Source of the DNA: Paracentrotus lividus
Taxonomy: Eukaryota > Echinodermata > Echinoidea > Camarodonta > Echinidae
Reading direction: 5' to 3'
DNA length: 64,000 bases
Assembly: GCA_940671915.1 (NCBI GenBank)
Contig: CALNVZ010003435.1
Span: 11,574,963-11,638,962 of the forward strand
Below are positions 57,801 to 64,000 of this stretch, in pieces. Every line of letters begins with the position of its first letter. Position 1 is the first letter of the stretch. The position numbers and the translations under genes are program-made. A model generated the notes under the pieces. That model was not told the DNA's origin, did not search any database, and saw only the letters and a program-made list of their open reading frames with translations.

Positions 57801-60800
57801 TTTAACTTTGGCGCGAGCTGGAATCCCGGGTCTGCCCCTCTCATGTTCGTCAACTCGAAACGGATAGGTCAGAGCTCGCACAGTGACTTCACAGAGACGA
57901 TGGACACTTCGACCAATCGGAAAGTGTGGCTCGGTTCTCGTGAAAGTTCGGATTCCTCTGCGCCGGTCACCTTGTCAGACTTCGTGTACTGGGATCGTTT
58001 TTTGTTCGATTTCGAGAACCATCGCTACCTTGGAATGACTGGTAAGATATAGTTTTATACACCAGTATAATGATAATGGTCATGAACTTGAACACGATTT
58101 GATGTCAAAATTGAATTTCTTCATGAAACAAACTCAAAAGCATTTTCAACAATAACTTGTAATCCAAATTGGAGTATTTCAAATTGCCTTTTAATATATC
58201 ATTCGGAATTTTTGCTGTGGTTCACGATACACATGGTGGTACTTTCGTCATAAAATGTAACGTTCAAAATTATTTGTTAATTTGTTTGTTATTGTTTTTT
58301 GTTTTTTTAGATGAAGAGCTGTATTTGCTTTTCACGGCCGATTATTGGTGGACCGTGGACGGATATACGCGCAGAGATCATCTGCTATTGGCTGATTATG
58401 TAAACGATATTGCATTAACCACGCCCATCAAAACCGCCGAAAATGCAGTGGTCGAATTGACGTCTGGACGAGATGGAAAGAGAAGCGCCATTGATGTGGA
58501 CGGAGAGGGAGGATTCTGGTTGTACTTTGGTAGGAAATCAGGAATTTATTAATAATAAAAATAACGATCAATAATATAGTGCATGGTGAACTAAAAATAT
58601 CCCTATGCGCTTTACAACTATAAGGAATCATATACTAAACTAATTTCATAAAATAATGAACAAAACAATGTAAATACATTATATGAATAAGGAAATACAT
58701 TGCATTAGCAATATTAATAGTGATTTAATCAACAACAGTTTATTTAATCGAACAGCAATAATCACGTAAACATTTAGGATAAGTTGTTTAGTCAGTAGGC
58801 AATTTCTTCCAAACAATCGTGTAATCTTTTGATAAGATGCTGAGGTTCCGATACGTTAAACGTCTTTGATAGCCCTCTATAGAGAATTATTAAAATCCGA
58901 TATTCTTTTTAACTAAACATCTTTCTGACTCCAAATTAATATTTTACGATTCCATATTGTATATTTCATGAATCTTGTGTTCTCTCTGTCTCCCTTTGTC
59001 TCTCTTCTCCCCTTCCTCTCTATTTTAATACTCATGTCTTCCCTTGTTTATCGTCATACATTTATATTTTTTCGTAAAGGAGAACACACAGGAACGTGTA
59101 TCAGTGACCCAAGCCTCTGCGACGATGGGATCACTGTATCCACTTGGATGCGGCTCATAGATCACCATGACAACGAGTTTCACTGTCTTCTGAGTTCAGG
59201 AGGACAGACGACAAGAGGGCTTGCTCTCTACCAAACTGGTCAGAAACTTCGAGGGATGGTAGCTAATGGAGAGAGGCAGTGGATTGTCGAAGTTCCTTTC
59301 GACGAGTTTGACGGTAAACACTTCGCCGAATCTTAGTCACGATGTCCAGGCTCGGATTGAATGGAGAAGGGGAGGGGGTGGGGTAGGGGGCAACGGGCCC
59401 GAGCCTACCACTAAAAAAAAAAGATATTAAAAAAAATACAGAAATAAGTTTAAAGGAGATAGATTTTTAAAAAAAAGTATAATGACACAATATACGCTTA
59501 AAAGGGTTGGGAAATAAAATATATAAATGACAACTTATCCAGATTTAAATGTTATGTGTACATTCAGACTCTAAACAAAGCAAAAATAAGAGGTTTTTCA
59601 ATATCTGCCTATAATTATTTTCAAATAATGAGGTATTTTGGAAAGTGATAAATAAATATGTATGTTTGTGAACAATCTCCCCTTTCCCTTTTAAATGTAA
59701 AATGGTATGGTAACACATCTTGTTCCAGAATCAATCCTCATGTTATCAAGGCTCTTCAGACAGTACAGTACATATAGGATCAATTAGGGTTGCATTGGGT
59801 CAATTATTTCATTGCTAATTATGGCTTTTTCAGGGGATGGGATGATAACAACCCGACCAATAAAATGAACTTTTATTCAGCAACATTGAACAAATACTGC
59901 TAACAAAATGCTCTGCAACAACCATCGTCCCTGTTCAATTCAATCACTCTCATTTAGAATGGACCCACATCACCCTATCATGGAACCTTACAACTGGTCT
60001 CTACCTGTATCTCGATGGTGAATCCAGAGGTATTGACATGAAAGGTGTGTACAGGGTACGCGAGGCTGACCTCGACAACAAGCTCATCATCGGTAGAAGG
60101 AACGATTTCCTGAGTGACTACGCCCGAGTGGGATTCGAAGAACTTGCAATCTGGGAGAGGTTTGTGGAGCCATGGGAAGCGAGACGCGTCTTTGGTTTGA
60201 CCGGTGAGATTCAGTAAAATAAAAAAAGCACAACACTGAAAATTTCATCAAAATCGGATAAGAAATAGCAAAGTTATGAATTTTCTTAGGTTTTGATTGT
60301 TTTAGGAAACAGTTCTTCAAATTGGCAAACTGATGATGTCTCAGTTCCCCTACTTTCTTTGTTTTTTATTGTATGAAATACCAATTATCAAGATTTTCTG
60401 CCCCAAGGACATAAAAACATGGATTAATCCTTGTGGAATGTTCAAGGTCACAAGTGCTTTTACTTATTTCAGTATGAGGGACAGATTTTCTGTATACGCA
60501 ATATATGAAAAAATGAGATAAATAGGATTTCATATAATAAAATACACAAGAAGTAGGGGGACTGTGACATCATCAGTCTGCTCATTTGAATATTCAAATA
60601 TTCAAATGAGACAATGAGACAATTGCCAAGAACTGTTTTACAAAAAAAAATGACGACCTAAAAAATGCATAACTTTGTTATTTTTCATCCGATTTTGATA
60701 AAATTTTCTGTGTTGTGCTTGATGAATTTTACTTAATTTTACAAAACTTTTTTCATTTCAGCCCGGTCTCCTCCTTTAATTGTCTCATGAGAACATACTT

Positions 60801-61737
60801 TTTAATAGATATTGACATATTTTGATTACGAGAAGGAAAGAAAAACAATTCATTTGTACATCGCATACGAATTATATGAAATTATTCAATTGTACATATT
60901 TCGTAATGTCAAACCTTAATGAGTTTTTTTTTTTGCCTATTTCTTTAGACAATTCGGTATACAGCAAAGCTGCCTTCTATTGGTCTGGTCAGTCATTGAT
61001 AACGAGCACCTTTGATCTTCTCGAAGCTGCTAAGACGATCACAACATCTGAGATGATCATGCCGGGACCGACCTCGGATGTGATCACGGTGATTGAGAAC
61101 GAGGAAACCTTCGTGGAATTACATTCTGGTAGTTTCATAAGCCTCGGTAAGTTTGAATAAAACAAAATGTTCCAAACAACATGAAGTACAAAGACATCAA
61201 CTTGATTAATCCATTTTTTCAGCTTTCATAATGCCCTCCTGCCAAGATATATATTCAATGGCTTACACTTGACGAATTATAGATTAACATAAACGCCAAC
61301 ATATATTTTTTGTCTTATACTTGACGAATCAATAAATTAATATAAACACGATTTTGAGTTAATGATCTACTAATTGTGTTCATTTATTTTGTTTTTTGTT
61401 TATGGTCGAGCTTAAAATCTATGTCTAAAAATATGTTTTTATGTGAAAAGGGGCATTCTCCTACCCTTCTGTGCCTTCGGTGAACTGGATTTATTCATAT
61501 TTGATGCATTTGTTCTTCTTCTTTCCATTCTTTCTCCTTTTCTTTTTATTCCCTCTTTCTTTCTTTCTTTTCTCTTTCTTCTTCTTTTTCTTTTCTTTTC
61601 TTTTTTTAATATCCATCAGGTACATTCCCAACGTCTTGTCTGACAGAAACAGACTCCTGTCTGACCGGTTTCACGCTCTCTATCTGGCTCCAAACACCCG
61701 TCAATGCACCAATCACAGGGCAGCATCTTCATATTGA
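48819..61737 (+). CDS. EGF and laminin-G-like repeat protein, internal exons (both ends incomplete)
   Basis: Exons: 48819-48918, 49991-50107, 54888-55007, 55376-55432, 55866-56006, 56364-56582, 57736-58041, 58311-58529, 59080-59313, 59958-60203, 60949-61146, 61620-61737. From the first EGF exon on, all joins are phase 1 until the last (phase 2 end). Order: Thr/Ser-rich linker, two EGF domains, then repeating units each made of a connecting exon and two exons of a laminin-G-like jelly-roll domain with a conserved TC-x-C opening ([54 protein letters not shown]). Two complete units and the start of a third are present. Likely secreted or the ectodomain of a membrane protein. The signal peptide and C-terminus are outside what I can see; TTATAG at 63992-63997 may be the next acceptor. 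Exact identity unknown; a large adhesion GPCR or polycystin-like ectodomain is possible. Confidence 0.87.
48919..49990 (+). other. Intron with two decayed EGF exon copies
   Basis: A unit of about 167 bp occurs three times, the third reaching into the real EGF exon. The splice-acceptor motif GATATCAGCAGTGAA recurs at 49655, 49823 and (as TAATATCAGCAGTGAA) 49990. The first two copies continue with GAGTGAA and CCCGTAGAAATGTATGG in place of the EGF cysteine codons. Poly-C runs precede both. Confidence 0.75.
49991..50107 (+). CDS. EGF domain 1 exon
   Basis: 39 codons, phase 1-1, a complete six-cysteine [23 protein letters not shown] then [14 protein letters not shown]. No calcium-binding signature. 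Confidence 0.95.
50612..51199. mobile_element. GAGACGTCTC-family MITE, best copy
   Basis: About 588 bp. Terminal TATGGTGGTATCTCAATTCG is mirrored by GCGAAGTGAATACCACCATTA. The interior is a series of GAGACGTCTC palindromes and CCGTTTCCAAACTGTCTC blocks. An inverted relative is at 52945-53487, and further copies are at 31590 and near 17717 and 18255. Confidence 0.82.
52393..52940. mobile_element. Probable MITE with TGCAGGTAATATGGGC ends
   Basis: GTGCAGGTAATATGGGC at the left, and GCCCATATCACCTGCAT at the right as inverted complement. A second internal pair (TGCCCATATTACCTGCATAT) lies near 52725. It occupies the loop of the large palindrome. Confidence 0.55.
52945..53487. mobile_element. GAGACGTCTC-family element, inverted and degenerate
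   Basis: Read on the minus strand it follows the copy at 50612 block by block (GTCGCGGAGA, CAATTTTCAGACTGTCTC, CTGTCTTCAA, GCTACAAATCTAGA). It has many small indels compared with that copy. Confidence 0.7.
54035..54421. repeat. CT-rich imperfect microsatellite next to the gap
   Basis: CTCT/TATC/CTTC repeats up to the first N; continues after the gap as pure CT (54825-54866). Confidence 0.95.
54422..54824. other. Assembly gap, 403 N
   Basis: Run of N inside a CT tract. The true length is unknown. The second EGF exon begins 64 bp after it. Confidence 1.
54888..55007 (+). CDS. EGF domain 2 exon
   Basis: 40 codons, phase 1-1: [18 protein letters not shown] then [15 protein letters not shown], six EGF cysteines. 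Acceptor GTACAG directly after the CT tract; donor GTGGGT. Confidence 0.94.
55376..55432 (+). CDS. Connecting exon (short)
   Basis: 19 codons, [18 protein letters not shown]; phase 1-1. Confidence 0.75.
55866..56006 (+). CDS. Connecting exon before LamG-like unit 1
   Basis: 47 codons, [20 protein letters not shown] onward, ending DCIRVS; it would supply the first strands of the jelly roll. Phase 1-1. Confidence 0.85.
56364..56582 (+). CDS. LamG-like unit 1, first half
   Basis: 73 codons with [20 protein letters not shown], the two-cysteine loop followed by the F-x-I-S-x-W strand typical of laminin-G/pentraxin-like domains. Donor GTATTA is weak, and a MITE starts 9 bp after the exon end. Confidence 0.9.
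56591..57377. mobile_element. TIR element beside a splice donor, with GGTCAATTTGACC ends
   Basis: Ends TTAAACCCTATCAGACTGG and CAGTCTGAATAGGGTTAA are inverted complements. Just inside each end are G-run, GGTCAA-TTGACC, C-run palindromes. About 787 bp, no transposase. Confidence 0.82.
57736..58041 (+). CDS. LamG-like unit 1, second half
   Basis: 102 codons: [24 protein letters not shown], and [16 protein letters not shown], matching the W-x-x-F/hydrophobic, W, G and D-x-x-x-W pattern of the domain's C-terminal strands. Ends GMT plus one base. Confidence 0.92.
58311..58529 (+). CDS. Connecting exon before LamG-like unit 2
   Basis: 73 codons, [20 protein letters not shown] to GEGGFWLYF; equivalent to the exons at 55866 and 60949. 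Confidence 0.88.
59080..59313 (+). CDS. LamG-like unit 2, first half
   Basis: 78 codons, [20 protein letters not shown] then [20 protein letters not shown]. Acceptor GTAAAG. Confidence 0.92.
59958..60203 (+). CDS. LamG-like unit 2, second half
   Basis: 82 codons, [20 protein letters not shown] then [11 protein letters not shown] and [21 protein letters not shown] textbook jelly-roll second half with one sequon (NLT). Confidence 0.95.
60210..60740. mobile_element. Fold-back element beside a splice donor
   Basis: Arms of about 120 bp: AAGCACAACACTGAAAATTT and ATCAAAATCGGATAAGAAAT on the left are mirrored at 60640-60720, followed inward by AACAGTTCTT and GATGATGTC blocks. Starts about 6 bp after the exon 59958-60203. 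Non-coding. Confidence 0.8.
60949..61146 (+). CDS. Connecting exon before LamG-like unit 3
   Basis: 66 codons, [20 protein letters not shown] to GSFISL; phase 1-1. Confidence 0.88.
61620..61737 (+). CDS. LamG-like unit 3, start of first half
   Basis: 39 codons, [20 protein letters not shown] onward, ending after two bases of a codon at donor GTAAGT. It is about half the size of the matching exons in units 1 and 2, so unit 3 has an extra intron or an altered structure. Confidence 0.82.
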
Positions 61738-61842
61738 GTAAGTTATGTGATCACGTGATAAAAAAAGCATGGATCCGCCATTCCTGCGCTGTGTGTAAAT
61801 GGCACGTCAGTCAGTTTCACCAGAGCTATTCATAAATACATC

Positions 61843-62161
61843 GGCCCGTATTCACAAAGACCACCGAAGTTATACCATAGTTCAAATCTGTGGTTTAACT
61901 ATGGGGAGCAAAATATTACACAATCTCGAATAGTTAAGCTATAGATGTTCAACTTTTCTGATTTTTTGGTACTAAAACTATTAAGAACTGCCTGTGATTA
62001 TTAATAAGTACAATAGTTTTCCTGTTCATCAATGCACAGGACCAGATTCCAATATACATTAAAAGAACATAACAACGTAGACAAATTTGTAACATTTTGC
62101 CAGCCATATACACCAAAGATATAAACTACGGTTTAACTTTACACCTTTGTGAATACCGCCC
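61843..62161. mobile_element. MITE with GGCCCGTATTCACAAAG ends, copy 2
   Basis: Left GGCCCGTATTCACAAAGACC, right CACCTTTGTGAATACCGCCC, inverted. 319 bp; related to 8434-8705. Confidence 0.85.
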
Positions 62162-62321
62162 ATCATGTTTCGGCTCTGCGTATCAGCAATGCCGTGCTCA
62201 CAAACGATTACACTCTAAAATTAAACTTGTTAAAATTCTGACTAGATAAAAGGATCAGGTGGATGCAACTCTTTTATATTTAAGTATATTCCAGTCAAAT
62301 TTGACAATTACTGGACTAGCC

Positions 62322-62348
62322 AAAAAAAAAAAAAAAAAAAAAAAAAAA
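62322..62348. repeat. Poly(A) tract
   Basis: 27 consecutive A in the last intron of the window. Confidence 0.95.
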
Positions 62349-62444
62349 GACGCATCAGTTACATTCAGATGCTGATCTAGACTTAGCAAGTTTGTTTGTA
62401 TACTGTAATCGACGAATTGTATGCCTATCTTTTTTTTATATATA

Positions 62445-63440
62445 CCGTTCGTCATAAAGGTGGAATTTTTTTTTTTTCACTCCAGCAACATTATTTTTCT
62501 CCGGCTTTAAATCATCTGATATATTTGTCTCCATTTTCACTTTCGGGACCCTGGCTATAACTTGGACGTTCTCTCAACCTTTCCTGGTTATTGTTTTAAA
62601 TTTAAAAAATTGTCACCGTCCCCCCCCCCCCCCCAACGCCCATTTTTGTCATTTTCCACATTTTGGGGCCCCTTTTTGTTTACCCGCTCGACCAAGGTCC
62701 CCTTAGGCCAAACTCAGGAAACACCTCTGAGATGCAAGTTTGGTTTTGTTATTTAAGTTAAATCTATGTTTATGGTTACAGGCTTAGGTCTCTTGCATTG
62801 GGGAGAGGTTGAAGTAAAAAGTGTGATTGGTGAAAATTTTGCATTTTTTTTTTCTTCCATTATGACAAAGACAAAAGAAATAATCACAACACTGAATCCA
62901 TGATTATTACTATTTCCCCCCTAAATATTGTTGTAGCATTTAGCATTCATGACAAGTTTGTCAATGATAAGTGTAGTTCATTTTCCATTGTAATTTATGT
63001 TTGACTGATATGCTACAATACATTTTGGGGAAGATACAAATTTACATGCTGTAAAAATGAATAAAATGAATTTTGAACAACAATCAAAATAATGTTTGAC
63101 CCTTTCCCTAGACAATAGACCTAATCATGTAACCATGAACTTGAAATTGACTGAAATAAATATATCAACCCTACCCCCGAGGCGCATCTCATAGGAGTAG
63201 GACCGAGGGGGGGGGGGGCTTGGTTAGCCGGGTAAACAAAAAGGTGCCCCAAAATGTGAAAATTGCCTAAAATGGGCACTGTGGGGGTGACAAACTTGTT
63301 GTTCTAAAAAAACTCAGGGAAGGGTTTGGGGAACGTCCAAGAAATAGCCAAGGTCCATAAAAATGAAAGAGGGGACAAAAACGAGCGAAATGATGTTACC
63401 AGACCCCAAAAAAAGTATTCCACCTTTATGACGAACAGTG
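62445..63440. mobile_element. 996-bp fold-back element, TA-flanked (copy 2)
   Basis: Related to 39315-40310 throughout: CCGTTCGTCATAAAGGTGG at the left, CCACCTTTATGACGAACAGT at the right, and shared AACGCCCATTTTTGTCATTT and GGTAAACAAAAAGG blocks. TATA flanks both ends. Arms are less perfect than copy 1. Confidence 0.85.
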
Positions 63441-63442
63441 TA

Positions 63443-64000
63443 TAAAAGGGCGATTCCTATATGCTCATACAATGTTTCATTTCTTTTTTTTTTTTTTTCT
63501 TTTTTCTTTTTTATTTATCTTCTTCTTTTTTTACGAGAGCGTACAACATCGTTAAACATTATAATTATCATTTTTTTTATATCAGTTTTAAAAATGTAGA
63601 ATTTTCTCTCATAAATGGAAGAATACAATAAGTGTGGCATCTGTTTGTTGTTTCATAATTCCAGTATATATTTTGTTGTAATGAAATTATAATTCAGTGT
63701 TTTCTTCCATAATTAAAATCGATAAAAGAATATGGATCACAGGGATCAATATTCGCAAATGTTCAATAATGCGGTTGTGCGAAACCTATAATCTAATCAA
63801 ATATGCCTACGCTGACCTATCTGCTTACGTAAATGAGAGTATTTGAATCGAATAAATTATTTCCAGATGAAAAAAACTGTGTTAGGAAATAATAGCTGCT
63901 AATATTGACAGCTTTAAAGGTTTGACGTTATAGTAATTATTGGTAAATACATGTATATCAATGCTGCGGGTTGTTGTTGCGTCTGTATTGTTTATAGGTC
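63443..64000. other. Intronic sequence to the right edge
   Basis: A T-rich run (63483-63530) and AT-rich DNA without a recognised exon. The last bases TTTATAG at 63991-63997 could be the acceptor of the next exon. Confidence 0.4.

Overview
This is eukaryotic, animal genomic DNA: small exons with GT/AG borders separated by long AT-rich introns, three metazoan multi-exon genes on the + strand, a tRNA gene cluster, many microsatellites and many short inverted-repeat transposons (MITEs). The gene content (a Go-class G protein alpha subunit, an adhesion GPCR, and an EGF plus laminin-G-like extracellular protein), the AT-rich composition and the MITE density suggest a marine invertebrate deuterostome, most likely an echinoderm such as a sea urchin. 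The organism call is inference. One assembly gap of 403 N is present (54422-54824).

Layout. (1) 106-10017: the last six coding exons of a Go-type G alpha gene; its 5' exons lie outside the window. Five exons are clean and in frame. The second-last exon (8917-9059) is 11 bp short of the conserved size, carries several indels, has an immediate stop and has lost the NKxD guanine-specificity motif. (2) 10018-28086: 18 kb of intergenic DNA with no confident protein gene. It holds a TIR element carrying two tRNA-like modules (12091-12597), a cluster of three tRNA-Gly(CCC) copies on the minus strand, the middle one decayed (17425-18996), CT/GA microsatellites and MITEs. (3) 28087-44225: a complete 22-exon adhesion GPCR of 971 residues: signal peptide, Thr-rich stretch, GAIN-like region, GPS with a cleavable His-Thr/Thr, seven membrane helices, and a 300-residue cytoplasmic tail that runs from very basic to very acidic and tyrosine-rich. 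(4) 44226-48818: intergenic, with a 3' UTR MITE, a poly(A) signal, GAT/GGT microsatellites and MITEs. (5) 48819-61737: at least 12 exons of a gene encoding a Thr-rich linker, two EGF domains and repeated laminin-G-like (jelly-roll) units, continuing past the right edge. A giant imperfect palindrome and the assembly gap lie in the intron between its two EGF exons.

How they relate: the GPCR and the G alpha gene are adjacent and in the same orientation, but nothing in the sequence proves that the products work together. The third gene has the domain style of a large extracellular adhesion protein or of the ectodomain of a large adhesion receptor; its membrane part, if any, is not in the window. 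No mobile element with an intact transposase or reverse transcriptase was seen; all recognised elements are non-autonomous.
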